A stretch of DNA of 14,315 nt from Flavobacteriales bacterium UBA4011 (GCA_002384725.1 DGBF01000162.1:1-14315); one strand, 5' to 3'. Shown: positions 1-7,820, numbered from the stretch's first letter. Notes: generated by a model from the sequence alone, not told the origin. Numbers and translations are program-made.

Positions 1-286
1 CTTTTAAGGTTTGAATCGGAATCTTCAAATAATCAATGGGACTCGCTGGTGAAGCAAAATGAAGAATATAATCTAGTTCTCCTGGAACATGAATGAATTT
101 TGAAACATCGTGATTGTAAAATTCAAAATTCGCTAAAGGAAAAAGATGTTCGATATTTTTTAGATCACCTGTAATTAGATTATCCATACCAATAACATGG
201 TAATCTTCTTTTATGAATCTGTCGCAAAGGTGTGAACCTAAAAATCCGGCGGCTCCTGTAATCAATATGCGCTTTCTGTTTTCCAT
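1..286 (-). CDS. UDP-glucuronate decarboxylase-like NAD-dependent epimerase/dehydratase, N-terminal part
   Basis: The first 95 codons of an extended short-chain dehydrogenase (SDR) sugar-nucleotide enzyme; the rest lies beyond the left edge. The translation has the Rossmann glycine motif GAAGFLG at residues 11-17 after the strand RILIT, an acidic residue D35 (MDNL) expected to bind the NAD ribose, and the segment [13 protein letters not shown] near residues 77-88. That last segment is characteristic of UDP-glucuronate decarboxylases (UXS), which convert UDP-glucuronate to UDP-xylose; close relatives are often labelled dTDP-glucose 4,6-dehydratase. The catalytic YxxxK is outside the window. 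Its ATG shares one base with the TAA of the upstream UDP-glucose dehydrogenase gene (TAATG), so translation is probably coupled. The neighbour makes UDP-glucuronate, the UXS substrate, which supports the call. Family assignment is strong; the exact product sugar is inferred. Confidence 0.85.
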   Translation of the reverse strand, partial: MENRKRILITGAAGFLGSHLCDRFIKEDYHVIGMDNLITGDLKNIEHLFPLANFEFYNHDVSKFIHVPGELDYILHFASPASPIDYLKIPIQTLK

Positions 287-1605
287 TATACTTTTCCTAC
301 AATTTGTCGACCTACTGAGTGATATTGAATTCCATTTTGCTTCATTTGATTCAATTCATATATGTTTCGTCCATCGAAAATAATATGGTTTTTCAATGCC
401 AATTTCATTCTATTGAAGTCTGGATTTTTAAATGCACCCCATTCTGTTGCAACTAACAAAGCATCAGCATTTGCTAAGGCGTCATATTGATTTTCAACAT
501 AATTGATTTTATCGCCAATCTCCGCTTTCACATTTTTCATGGCTTCTGGATCATATGCAGTTATCGCAGCACCAAGTGCAATGAGGTCTTTAATGATATA
601 CAAGGCCGAAGCTTCTCTAATATCATCCGTGTCGGGTTTAAAGGCCAATCCCCAAAGTGCAAAATGACGTCCTGATAAATCGTCTCCAAATTGATCTTTT
701 ATCTTTTGAACCATAGTGACCTTTTGCTTCTCGTTCACTTTTAACACACTGTCGATAATTTCGAATTTGTATCCTACGGCCTGACCACTTTTCAATAAAG
801 CGCTCACATCTTTCGGAAAACAAGAACCTCCGAATCCGATTCCAGGATAAAGGAACTTATGTCCAATTCGCGAATCGGAACCTATTCCTTGTCGAACGCA
901 ATCTACATCTGCTCCTACTTTTTCGCAGAAGTTAGCAATCTCATTCATAAACGTAATCTTGGTTGCCAAAAATGCATTTGCAGCATACTTTGTCAACTCG
1001 GCCGATTTTTCATCCATGATTATCAAAGGGTGACCATCTCGAATAAATGGTTTATACAATTCATCCATGATTTTCACAGCGCGTTCGTCAGAAGTTCCAA
1101 CGACAACCCTGTCCGGATTTAAAAAATCATCAATTGCGAAACCTTCTCGTAAAAATTCAGGATTGGAAACTACGGCAAAATCAACGGTAGCATTTGCGGC
1201 AATTGCTTTCTCAACTTTTTCTGCTGTTCCAACAGGCACCGTTGACTTATCTACTATGACTTTATACTCTTTAATCAGTTTGCCTAGTTTGTCGGCAACA
1301 TCAAGGACATAACTCAAGTCGGCCGAACCGTCCTCACCCGGAGGTGTAGGAAGTGCTAAAAATATAATTTCCGCAAATTCAACAGCTTCTTCCAGATTGG
1401 TTGTGAATCGTAATCGGTTTTGTTTTATATTTCGTTCGAAAACAACATCAAGGTGTGGTTCATAAATCGGAACAATACCTTTACGCATTTTCTCGACCTT
1501 TTTCTCGTCAATATCGACACAGACCACATCATTTCCAGTTTCAGCAAAACAAGTTCCTGAAACCAAACCAACATATCCTGTTCCGATTACGGCAATTTTC
1601 TTCAT
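286..1605 (-). CDS. ugd: UDP-glucose 6-dehydrogenase
   Basis: A 439-residue, full-length nucleotide-sugar dehydrogenase that oxidises UDP-glucose to UDP-glucuronate with two NAD+ in the cytoplasm. Visible landmarks are the N-terminal dinucleotide motif GTGYVG at residues 8-13, an acidic residue closing the second strand (D31), the segment NPEFLREG at 148-155, K206 and N210 in the central helix, and the catalytic cysteine C262 in GGSCFPKD (259-266). The C-terminal UDP-binding domain includes the segment [11 protein letters not shown]. The [10 protein letters not shown] form is typical of UDP-glucose rather than UDP-ManNAc dehydrogenases. The gene is the middle of a minus-strand operon: its ATG overlaps the TAA of the aminotransferase gene by one base, and its own TAA overlaps the ATG of the decarboxylase gene by one base. 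It probably feeds the decarboxylase directly. No truncation or missing key residue was seen. Confidence 0.95.
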   Translation of the reverse strand: MKKIAVIGTGYVGLVSGTCFAETGNDVVCVDIDEKKVEKMRKGIVPIYEPHLDVVFERNIKQNRLRFTTNLEEAVEFAEIIFLALPTPPGEDGSADLSYVLDVADKLGKLIKEYKVIVDKSTVPVGTAEKVEKAIAANATVDFAVVSNPEFLREGFAIDDFLNPDRVVVGTSDERAVKIMDELYKPFIRDGHPLIIMDEKSAELTKYAANAFLATKITFMNEIANFCEKVGADVDCVRQGIGSDSRIGHKFLYPGIGFGGSCFPKDVSALLKSGQAVGYKFEIIDSVLKVNEKQKVTMVQKIKDQFGDDLSGRHFALWGLAFKPDTDDIREASALYIIKDLIALGAAITAYDPEAMKNVKAEIGDKINYVENQYDALANADALLVATEWGAFKNPDFNRMKLALKNHIIFDGRNIYELNQMKQNGIQYHSVGRQIVGKV

Positions 1606-2747
1606 TACTTTCTATTCTCTTTTATAAATGCCGCAACTGAATTGCAGATTAAGTCTTGCTGCTCCTTCTCCATTTCAGTATGCACTGGAAAGGATATAAC
1701 ACGTGTCGTTAAATCATCTGTAATAGGCAAAACTGTAGATGCACTTCCGAAATGTGCAAACATTTTCTGGCTATGTGCTGGAACTGGATAGTAAATCATA
1801 GAAGGCACATCACGTTCAGCCAAATACACTTGCATCGCATCTCTGTCCAAACTATCATCAAGTTGAACTGTGTATTGGTGGTAAACATGACTCGTGAATG
1901 AACCAACTGCGGGTGTCTTTACTTCTGGATAATCAGCAAAGAATGCATTGTAAGTACTTGCAACCTTATTTCTTCGGGCGTTATATTCATCCAACTTTCT
2001 CAATTTAATTCTCAAAACGGCAGCTTGTATGCTATCCAATCTTGAATTACAGCCGACTACATCATGATAATATCTTTTGCTTTGACCATGATTAGCGATC
2101 ATTCGAATCATACTTGCCAATTCATCATCGTTGGTGCACATTGCGCCTCCATCACCATAACAACCTAAGTTTTTACTTGGGAAAAATGATGTGCAACCAA
2201 TATGACCAATCGATCCCGTTTTCGCAATGGACTCATCGGAAAATTTAAAATCTGCTCCAATAGCTTGTGCGTTATCTTCTACAACAGACAAATTGTGTTT
2301 CGAAGCGATTTTCATTATCGCCTCCATATCTGCAGATTGCCCGTACAAATGAACAGGAACTATAGCTTTTGTTTTTGATGTAATTGCTGCCTCAATTAAT
2401 GCAGGATTAATATTGAAAGTATCGGGATCAACATCCACAAAAATCGGTTTCAATCCAAGAAGAGCCATCACTTCCGTTGTCGCGATATACGTGAAAGAAG
2501 GTGTAATAACCTCATCACCGGGTTTCAATCCCAAAGCCATAAGGGCAATTTGCAATGCATCAGTTCCATTTGCAACAGGAATAACGTGCTTAGCTCCCAA
2601 ATATGACTCTAATTCAGATTGAAAATTTGTTACCTCTGGTCCGTTGATGAATTGAGCTTTCTTGATCACATCCATTATTGCTGCATCCACATCCGATTTG
2701 ATATCTGCGTATTGCGCTATCAAATCAACCATTTGAATTTTTTTCAT
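1605..2747 (-). CDS. DegT/DnrJ/EryC1/StrS family sugar-nucleotide aminotransferase, WbpE-like
   Basis: A 380-residue PLP-dependent fold-type I aminotransferase. Landmarks: NGTDAL near residues 60-65 (PLP phosphate region), EDNAQAIG at 157-164 with D158 against the pyridine nitrogen, and the Schiff-base lysine K192 in FFPSKNLGCYGDGGA. The GPEV start region, the TSFFPSK segment and the later NSRLD motif closely resemble WbpE/WlbC enzymes, which aminate C3 of a UDP-3-keto-GlcNAc-uronate; other family members aminate C4 or make different amino sugars, so the substrate is not proven. I chose the ATG at 2747 (MKKIQMVDL). The reading frame stays open 52 codons further upstream, but that extension is absent from the family and would read through the promoter box at 2779-2786. 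This is the first gene of the three-gene minus-strand operon, and its TAA overlaps the ugd ATG. Confidence 0.9.
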   Translation of the reverse strand: MKKIQMVDLIAQYADIKSDVDAAIMDVIKKAQFINGPEVTNFQSELESYLGAKHVIPVANGTDALQIALMALGLKPGDEVITPSFTYIATTEVMALLGLKPIFVDVDPDTFNINPALIEAAITSKTKAIVPVHLYGQSADMEAIMKIASKHNLSVVEDNAQAIGADFKFSDESIAKTGSIGHIGCTSFFPSKNLGCYGDGGAMCTNDDELASMIRMIANHGQSKRYYHDVVGCNSRLDSIQAAVLRIKLRKLDEYNARRNKVASTYNAFFADYPEVKTPAVGSFTSHVYHQYTVQLDDSLDRDAMQVYLAERDVPSMIYYPVPAHSQKMFAHFGSASTVLPITDDLTTRVISFPVHTEMEKEQQDLICNSVAAFIKENRK

Positions 2748-2778
2748 CAAGGCGTTTTTAATTTCTTTTTTTGGGTTA

Positions 2779-2786
2779 CAAATATA
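2779..2786 (-). promoter_or_regulatory. Bacteroidota -7 box (TATATTTG) for the sugar-nucleotide operon
   Basis: On the minus strand this reads TATATTTG, an exact match to the Bacteroidota primary sigma -7 consensus TAnnTTTG. It lies 31 bases before the aminotransferase ATG, so transcription would begin roughly 25 bases before the start codon. No clear TTG -33 element is seen at the expected spacing. A direct repeat of TTGTGAAA lies just upstream at 2795-2814. Confidence 0.55.
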
Positions 2787-2794
2787 ACATAAAG

Positions 2795-2814
2795 TTGTGA
2801 AAATTATTGTGAAA
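2795..2814. repeat. Direct repeat TTGTGAAA x2, 12-bp period
   Basis: TTGTGAAA occurs at 2795-2802 and again at 2807-2814 with four bases between, in the divergent gap between the sugar-nucleotide operon and the beta-barrel gene. It sits where the -33 region of the minus-strand promoter would be, so it could be a tandem operator. It could also be chance in AT-rich DNA. Confidence 0.35.
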
Positions 2815-2888
2815 TACACCATATAATTGCATACAGGAGATGATTGCAACGGTTTACTCAACAAGGGATTATCTTTCAAAAAAGATTG

Positions 2889-2896
2889 TAATTTTG
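2889..2896 (+). promoter_or_regulatory. Bacteroidota -7 box (TAATTTTG) very close to the beta-barrel gene start
   Basis: TAATTTTG matches TAnnTTTG exactly and ends only five bases before the ATG at 2902. If used, the transcript would begin at or within a few bases of the start codon. A weaker box, TATCTTTC at 2870-2877, is an alternative that would give a normal short leader. Confidence 0.45.
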
Positions 2897-2901
2897 TACG
2901 C

Positions 2902-3666
2902 ATGCGAATACCCTTTATTTTATCACTTGCTTTTGTCCTTGGAATCTCGATTATAAGCCATAGTCAGAGAAGCGTAATAGATTCCACCATTAGCACCCCA
3001 ATTTTTGCTCTTCACTATGGCGGAAATTTAACGGCGGGTGATCTCAGTGATCGATATGGTTTCTTGAATCACCTCGGAATATTGGCAGGTTATAAAACCA
3101 ATAAAAACTGGTTTTGGGGAGTGGATGCTAATTTTATTTTCGGAAATCGAATTAACCTAAGCGATCCTTTCGCCGACATTAGAGATTCGAAAGGCAACCT
3201 TACTGATGCCAATGGTGATATTGCCTCTGTAGTGCTTAATTCACGTGGATTCAATGCCAACCTGGCCGTTGGGAAAGTTTTCCCTGTCTTGAGTCCAAAC
3301 TCTAACTCGGGAATATTCGTTCACGGTGGAGCCGGATTTTTAGCTCACAAAATGAGAATTGAAACAAACAACCAAGTGGTTCCTCCCATCGAAGGAGATT
3401 ACAAAAAAGGATACGATCGATTGACGCAAGGATTCAATCTTCATCAATTTATCGGTTATTCCTTCATGGCAAATAGAGGTTTGATTAATTTTTACGGGGG
3501 CTTCTATGTACAGGAAGGTTTTACAAAAAACAAAAGAACGATCAATTTTGATGAGCCAGAGATTCCCGTTTCAACCAAAACTCGACTCGATATTCAATAC
3601 GGATTCAAAGTGGGTTGGATGATTCCAATTTACCGCCGATTACCTAAAGAATACTATTTCGATTGA
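2902..3666 (+). CDS. Exported protein, predicted outer-membrane beta-barrel
   Basis: A 254-residue protein starting MRIPFILSLAFVLG, with a Sec signal peptide cleaved around residues 20-22 (SHS|Q region). The mature part alternates glycine- and aromatic-rich strands (for example HYGGNLT, WFWGVDANFIFGNR, FVHGGAGF, INFYGGFYVQEGF, LDIQYGFKVGWMIPIY) separated by polar turns. This is the pattern of a small outer-membrane beta-barrel ending in a tyrosine-rich tail (YYF near the C terminus). I recognise the general type but no named family. The frame is open 25 codons upstream, but the ATG at 2902 is the one that begins the signal peptide. Its TGA overlaps the waaA ATG by one base (TGATG), so the two are translationally coupled. 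That placement suggests a role in the outer membrane or lipopolysaccharide, which is inference only. Confidence 0.8.
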   Translation: MRIPFILSLAFVLGISIISHSQRSVIDSTISTPIFALHYGGNLTAGDLSDRYGFLNHLGILAGYKTNKNWFWGVDANFIFGNRINLSDPFADIRDSKGNLTDANGDIASVVLNSRGFNANLAVGKVFPVLSPNSNSGIFVHGGAGFLAHKMRIETNNQVVPPIEGDYKKGYDRLTQGFNLHQFIGYSFMANRGLINFYGGFYVQEGFTKNKRTINFDEPEIPVSTKTRLDIQYGFKVGWMIPIYRRLPKEYYFD

Positions 3667-4886
3667 TGCGATTCATCTATCAAATATCCGTTTACCTCTA
3701 TTATTCTGCTGTAAGAATTTCAAGTTTGTTCAACCCAAAAGCGAAAGCTTGGGTTGATGGGAGAAAAAATCCCAAATGGGAGAAATTCGATTCTCAAGGC
3801 AAAAAAGTAGTTTGGTTTCACTGTGCCTCATTGGGCGAATTTGACATTGGTATTCCCTTAATTGAAAAATGGCAACAAGAAAACCCTGAGGATGAAATTG
3901 TCGTTACATTTTTCTCTCCTTCTGGAATGCAGAATTACCAAAAGCGGAACCTGCATCTTGAACATGTTTTTTACTTGCCATTGGACACCTCGAAAAATGC
4001 AAAAGTATTCGTACAAACTATCCAACCCAATTACGTCATTTTCGTGAAGTATGAATTTTGGGCATTTCACCTTTTTGAAGCAAAAAAATATGGAGCAAAA
4101 ATTTTCTCTGTCAATACTTTGTTTCGTAAGAACCAATTGTATTTCAAATGGTATGCCAGTTTTTATCGGACAATTTTAAAATCATTCGACCACTTCTTCG
4201 TTCAAAATAAAAATTCAATCGATTTATTAGAGTCCATTCATATTACAAATGCTACCATTTCTGGAGATATAAGATTTGATCGTGTATTCGAGAACAAACA
4301 AAAAGTCACAAGTTCGCCATTAATTGGAAATTGGCTCCAAGGTGAAAAAGCATTTATCATTGGTTCTTCATGGCCAGTTGATTTAAAAATTCTTTGTGAA
4401 TACATTAATTCGGAGAGTTTCAATCAAAAAGTGATTATTGCACCGCACGAAATCAATGAAAACCATATACAAGAAATTGAAAAAGTATTAAAGATTCAAT
4501 CTATCCGTTTCACAGATGTAAAAGATGAGATTAACCAAGAAACGCAAGTGTTAATTTTAAACACGATCGGACATCTTACGAATTTATTTCAATACGGTGA
4601 TGTCGCCTATATTGGTGGTGGATTTACAGGTAAATTGCACAATATTTTAGAACCAGCCGTTTTTGGCCTGCCTATCCTTTTTGGCCCGAAACACGCTCAA
4701 TTTCCGGAGGCTCAATTATTTATTGATAAAGGATTTGGTTTTGAGGTTGCTGATGTGCATGATTTTAAAATTAAATTTGACAGCGTGCATCGAGATAAAA
4801 ATGAAATCGAAAGCAAACTTTTACAGTTTATGGAAGGTCAAATTGGTGTTTCGGTACGAATCTTGAAACAGATTCAATCCAACTGA
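3666..4886 (+). CDS. waaA: 3-deoxy-D-manno-octulosonic acid (Kdo) transferase
   Basis: A 406-residue GT-B glycosyltransferase that adds Kdo from CMP-Kdo to the lipid A precursor at the inner membrane, an essential step in LPS inner-core synthesis. The N terminus (residues 1-22) is a hydrophobic membrane anchor. The motif FHCASLGEFD at 51-60 carries the expected catalytic glutamate, E58. Further family signatures are KYEFWAFHLF, the ISGDIRFDR segment before the second domain, and the CMP-binding region around GGGFTGKLHNILEPA and LFGPKH in the C-terminal domain. Length fits the family. I chose ATG 3666, which overlaps the TGA of the beta-barrel gene; a TTG one codon earlier is a less likely start. 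The next gene follows after seven bases. Whether it adds one Kdo or several cannot be read from sequence. Confidence 0.95.
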   Translation: MRFIYQISVYLYYSAVRISSLFNPKAKAWVDGRKNPKWEKFDSQGKKVVWFHCASLGEFDIGIPLIEKWQQENPEDEIVVTFFSPSGMQNYQKRNLHLEHVFYLPLDTSKNAKVFVQTIQPNYVIFVKYEFWAFHLFEAKKYGAKIFSVNTLFRKNQLYFKWYASFYRTILKSFDHFFVQNKNSIDLLESIHITNATISGDIRFDRVFENKQKVTSSPLIGNWLQGEKAFIIGSSWPVDLKILCEYINSESFNQKVIIAPHEINENHIQEIEKVLKIQSIRFTDVKDEINQETQVLILNTIGHLTNLFQYGDVAYIGGGFTGKLHNILEPAVFGLPILFGPKHAQFPEAQLFIDKGFGFEVADVHDFKIKFDSVHRDKNEIESKLLQFMEGQIGVSVRILKQIQSN

Positions 4887-4893
4887 TTAATTT

Positions 4894-5523
4894 ATGAGAT
4901 TCTATTTTTTATTCCTTTCATTTTTCGCCTTTCAAAGTGTAGCGCAAGAAATTCAATCACTAACAGATACCATTGAAGTTCGGTTTCTATATGGCTCCAA
5001 GCCCAAACCGGAGAACAAGCGTGAGCAAAAAAGATGGTTCGGAGGAATGCTGGGAGGACATGTTGGCATAAAATACGACAGCACGCGCTACTTGAGCTTT
5101 TTTTACGAAGGCCGCGTGCATGTTTTTCAACACCCAAACAATCCAAATGGGCGATACGACCTCCAAAGTGATTCTGCGTTCAACTACATTATGGATGAAG
5201 ATGTGGATAGTGTTAAAACACTTGTAATTTACATTCCAATAACAGAAAACCAAAGAGCGAAATTTGTTTGGGTCTGCGAATCGTACAGTGCGAAAACTCC
5301 TTACGATTATGCTTTTTTCGGCGTTCGTTGCGGGTCATCGACTTACGACGTGCTTGCTCAAATCGGTGCGGTAAAACAATACCGCTATTTCAAAATGTGG
5401 CGTAAAATTTTCTATCCAAGAAAACTGAGAACAAAACTGAAACGAGAAGCGAAAAAGAACGATTGGGTAACGATTAAAAAAAAAGGAACTCACAAAAGGA
5501 AATGGGAGAGAGATAAAGATTAG
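4894..5523 (+). CDS. Exported protein of unknown function, possible permuted papain-like (NlpC/P60-type) fold
   Basis: A 209-residue protein with a signal peptide (residues 1 to about 18, cleavage near SVA|QE). It begins seven bases after waaA and is likely in the same transcript. A conserved-looking block FLYGSKPKPENK, then WFGGMLGGHVGI containing H56, is followed much later by TPYDYAFFGVRCGSSTYDVL containing C146 at the start of a predicted helix. A histidine in a GHVGI strand followed downstream by a cysteine at a helix N terminus is the order seen in circularly permuted NlpC/P60-like (YiiX/LRAT-type) proteins. The C-terminal 45 residues are strongly basic (many Lys/Arg), fitting interaction with an anionic envelope polymer. 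I recall similar unnamed proteins in flavobacteria. The fold and any enzyme activity are inference; it may be non-enzymatic. Confidence 0.75.
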   Translation: MRFYFLFLSFFAFQSVAQEIQSLTDTIEVRFLYGSKPKPENKREQKRWFGGMLGGHVGIKYDSTRYLSFFYEGRVHVFQHPNNPNGRYDLQSDSAFNYIMDEDVDSVKTLVIYIPITENQRAKFVWVCESYSAKTPYDYAFFGVRCGSSTYDVLAQIGAVKQYRYFKMWRKIFYPRKLRTKLKREAKKNDWVTIKKKGTHKRKWERDKD

Positions 5524-5641
5524 TCTTCCAATGCATTTTGATAAAGGCAACCAGACTTTTTTTGATATTTTCATTGGTTGATTTCCAAAAGTAAATCTAA
5601 AAAGTCGGATTCGATGCGCTCATTTATAGTAAATTCACCTC

Positions 5642-6697
5642 GTGGAAAATCACGAATTCTTCATGCAACGCTGTTTGGATTTAGCCATAAAAGGCTTGGG
5701 AACGACAGCGCCGAATCCAATGGTAGGCGCCGTGCTCGTTTATGAAGGAAAAATCATTGGTGAAGGATTCACGAGTCCGCACGGCAGTTCACACGCAGAA
5801 GTAAACGCTATTCATTCGGTAAAAGATCAATCTTTATTTAAGAAGTGTACGCTTTATGTTAGCCTGGAACCTTGCTCCCATTTTGGGAAAACTCCACCAT
5901 GTTCCAATCTGATTATAGAAAAAGAAATCCCAAGAGTAGTTATAGGAACCGAAGACACGTTTTCGAAAGTAAATGGTAATGGAATAAGGCAACTAGAAGA
6001 AAATGGAGTACACATTATTAGTCGAATTTTGCAAAAAGAATGTCGTGACTTGAACAAACGGTTTTTCACATTTCACGAAAAGAAGCGGCCTTTTATTACA
6101 CTCAAATGGGCACAATCTGCTGATGGATTGATGGACAAAGACCGAGAAAAATCGGAATCGAAAATCAATTGGATTACGCAGCCAGAGACGAAAAATCTTG
6201 TTCATCTTTGGCGCAGTCAAGAAATGGGAATTTTAGTTGGAAGAAAAACGATAGAAAATGACAACCCAAAATTAGATGTTCGACTCGTCAACGGGAGATC
6301 TCCAATTCGACTCATCCTTGATCCTGAAGCAAAAATTGATTTGGAAAATTGGACGCACAATCAGATGGAACGAACGCTAATTTTCAATACTCTAAAAAAC
6401 GAGCAGTCAGGGAAAATAGAATGGATAAAGATGCCCCACTTTAACTTAAATGAAATTCTTCACGAATGCTACAAAAGAGAAATTCAGTCTATTCTGGTTG
6501 AAGGTGGAGCTCATACTTTGAATGAATTCATTTCCACCAATTTATGGGACGAAGCAAGAGTGCTCATCGGAGAAAACAAATTTAACAAAGGACTCAAGGC
6601 TCCAAAAATAGATCAACCTTTTTCCAAAAAAGAAAAAATTAATAAAGACGAAATTTGGTTTTACACCAACGACTTAAAGGCATTACATCTCCTCTAA
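5642..6697 (+). CDS. ribD: Bifunctional riboflavin biosynthesis protein RibD (deaminase/reductase)
   Basis: A 351-residue two-domain cytoplasmic enzyme of riboflavin synthesis. The N-terminal domain deaminates the diaminopyrimidine formed by GTP cyclohydrolase II, and the C-terminal domain reduces its ribose chain. The deaminase zinc site is intact: H51 and E53 in HAEVNA, then C78 and C87 in LEPCSHFGKTPPC. APNPMVGAV at 23-31 is the family substrate-side motif. The reductase domain starts near residue 150 (PFITLKWAQSADGLM) and includes the VEGGAHTLNEF segment. The start is GTG at 5642: an in-frame TAA lies at 5630-5632 and no ATG lies between, while the next ATG (5663) would remove part of the first helix. 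The last 15 bases overlap the tail of the convergent lipoprotein gene. No other rib genes are in the window. Confidence 0.95.
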   Translation: MENHEFFMQRCLDLAIKGLGTTAPNPMVGAVLVYEGKIIGEGFTSPHGSSHAEVNAIHSVKDQSLFKKCTLYVSLEPCSHFGKTPPCSNLIIEKEIPRVVIGTEDTFSKVNGNGIRQLEENGVHIISRILQKECRDLNKRFFTFHEKKRPFITLKWAQSADGLMDKDREKSESKINWITQPETKNLVHLWRSQEMGILVGRKTIENDNPKLDVRLVNGRSPIRLILDPEAKIDLENWTHNQMERTLIFNTLKNEQSGKIEWIKMPHFNLNEILHECYKREIQSILVEGGAHTLNEFISTNLWDEARVLIGENKFNKGLKAPKIDQPFSKKEKINKDEIWFYTNDLKALHLL

Positions 6698-6832
6698 ATC
6701 TTCTTTTACAGTTTTTTTCTCTTGCTTTGGCGTTTCTTTCTTATCGGCCTCTTTGTTCTTCGACGTTTTATTTGAAGTACCGCATGATGCAGCAAAAATA
6801 AGAAGAGCGGAAATAAATAAAATTCTTTTCAT
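6683..6832 (-). CDS. Small lysine/glutamate-rich lipoprotein
   Basis: A 49-residue protein starting MKRILFISALLIFAASC. The hydrophobic stretch is followed by C18 in a lipobox-like AASC, then a short, highly charged tail rich in Lys, Glu and Thr ending EDLEEM. It is therefore predicted to be lipid-modified and membrane-anchored; its function is unknown. The frame is open 17 codons upstream, but ATG 6832 begins the signal sequence and has a TAACTTTG promoter box 18 bases before it. The gene is convergent with ribD and overlaps its last 15 bases; no hairpin terminator is visible there. Small lipoproteins of this composition are common in Bacteroidota, so this is a plausible real gene despite its size. 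Confidence 0.75.
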   Translation of the reverse strand: MKRILFISALLIFAASCGTSNKTSKNKEADKKETPKQEKKTVKEDLEEM

Positions 6833-6850
6833 TTTACGTGTTTTGTTCTT

Positions 6851-6858
6851 CAAAGTTA
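6851..6858 (-). promoter_or_regulatory. -7 box (TAACTTTG) for the small lipoprotein gene
   Basis: On the minus strand this reads TAACTTTG, an exact TAnnTTTG match, 18 bases before the lipoprotein ATG. No good -33 TTG is apparent. It is back-to-back with the plus-strand promoter at 6870-6898. Confidence 0.5.
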
Positions 6859-6869
6859 TGAAAGTTCGG

Positions 6870-6898
6870 TTGCATTTTTCCACTTCCTGTTATCTTTA
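6870..6898 (+). promoter_or_regulatory. Promoter of the MBL-fold hydrolase gene (TTG, 18 bp, TATCTTTA)
   Basis: TTG at 6870-6872 and TATCTTTA at 6891-6898 are separated by 18 bases, the spacing expected between -33 and -7 elements in Bacteroidota. The -7 box differs from TAnnTTTG only at its last base. It ends 14 bases before the ATG at 6913, giving a leader of only several bases. Confidence 0.5.
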
Positions 6899-6912
6899 TA
6901 AAAAATCGATGC

Positions 6913-7767
6913 ATGAAAATTCATTCTATAAATACAGGTTATTTTAAATTAGACGGTGGAGCCATGTTTGGCGTGGTACCGAAATCACTTTGGACCAGAA
7001 CAAATCCGGCCGACGAAAATAATTTATGCACTTGGGCCATGCGCAGTCTTTTAATAGAGGATGGCGATAAATTGATTTTGATTGATACCGGAATCGGGAT
7101 TAAACAATCCGAAAAATTCTTTTCGCACTATCATTTGCATGGTGATGACAGCTTAGATTCCAATCTTCAAAAACTTGGTTTTCACCGAGACGATATCACC
7201 GATGTATTTCTGACACACTTGCATTTTGACCATTGTGGAGGTGCTGTTGAGTATAATTCGAAAAAAGATCGTTTCGAACCTGCTTTCAAGAATGCGGTTT
7301 TTTGGAGCAATGAAAAACATTGGCTTTGGGCAACCGAACCTAATCCTCGCGAGAAAGCATCTTTTCTAAAGGAAAACATACTTCCCATTCAGGAAAGTGG
7401 TCAATTGAAATTTATTGAACGAACTGGAAATTTCACCAAAAATGTATTTCCAAATTTTGACGTGCTTTTTGTAGATGGTCACACAGATAGCATGATGATT
7501 CCACACATACATTATCAAGGAAAAGAATTGGTTTTTATGGCAGATTTGTTGCCTAGTGTAGGTCACATACCATTGCCTTTTGTGATGGGTTACGACACAA
7601 GACCATTAATTACGCTTACCGAAAAAGAACTGTTTCTGAAAGATGCTGTTGATCAAAATCGCTATTTGTTCTTCCAACACGATAGTGTAAATGAACTCTG
7701 CACTTTGCAAAATACGGAAAAGGGTGTTCGCCTAAAAAACACTCATTTTTATCATGAAATATTTTAA
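6913..7767 (+). CDS. MBL-fold metallo-hydrolase
   Basis: A 284-residue protein of the metallo-beta-lactamase superfamily, probably cytoplasmic since no signal peptide is seen. The metal-binding set is complete: H102, H104, D106 and H107 in THLHFDHCGG, H190 in VDGHTDSMM, the bridging D211 in FMADLLPS, and H256 in FFQHDS. The strand LILIDTGIG at 54-62 is also typical. The layout, with a long insert before the HxHxDH motif, resembles the AHL-lactonase/AttM-like branch and many generic hydrolases in Bacteroidota, so the natural substrate cannot be named. It has its own promoter, is divergent from the small lipoprotein gene and lies 72 bases before the HU/SPOR gene. No truncation or missing ligand was found. 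Confidence 0.88.
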   Translation: MKIHSINTGYFKLDGGAMFGVVPKSLWTRTNPADENNLCTWAMRSLLIEDGDKLILIDTGIGIKQSEKFFSHYHLHGDDSLDSNLQKLGFHRDDITDVFLTHLHFDHCGGAVEYNSKKDRFEPAFKNAVFWSNEKHWLWATEPNPREKASFLKENILPIQESGQLKFIERTGNFTKNVFPNFDVLFVDGHTDSMMIPHIHYQGKELVFMADLLPSVGHIPLPFVMGYDTRPLITLTEKELFLKDAVDQNRYLFFQHDSVNELCTLQNTEKGVRLKNTHFYHEIF

Positions 7768-7812
7768 ATCATCCATAAACGCAAAAATGTAATATTTAAT
7801 CACAACTTTTAC

Positions 7813-7820
7813 TAATTTTG
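7813..7820 (+). promoter_or_regulatory. -7 box (TAATTTTG) for the HU/SPOR gene
   Basis: TAATTTTG is an exact TAnnTTTG match ending 19 bases before the ATG at 7840. No -33 TTG is seen at the right spacing. No terminator lies between this gene and the hydrolase, so some read-through is also possible. Confidence 0.5.

Noticed and set aside
2748..2903. N-terminal extension of the DegT aminotransferase (52 extra codons)
   Set aside because: The extension is unlike the family and spans the divergent intergenic region with its promoter box; ATG 2747 matches the family start.
5548..5606. Possible terminator between the exported protein gene and ribD (CAACCA/TGGTTG and GACTTTTT/AAAAAGTC pairings)
   Set aside because: Stems are short, loops are long and no GC-rich hairpin leads into a T-run. 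The 118-base gap otherwise shows only weak promoter-like sequence.
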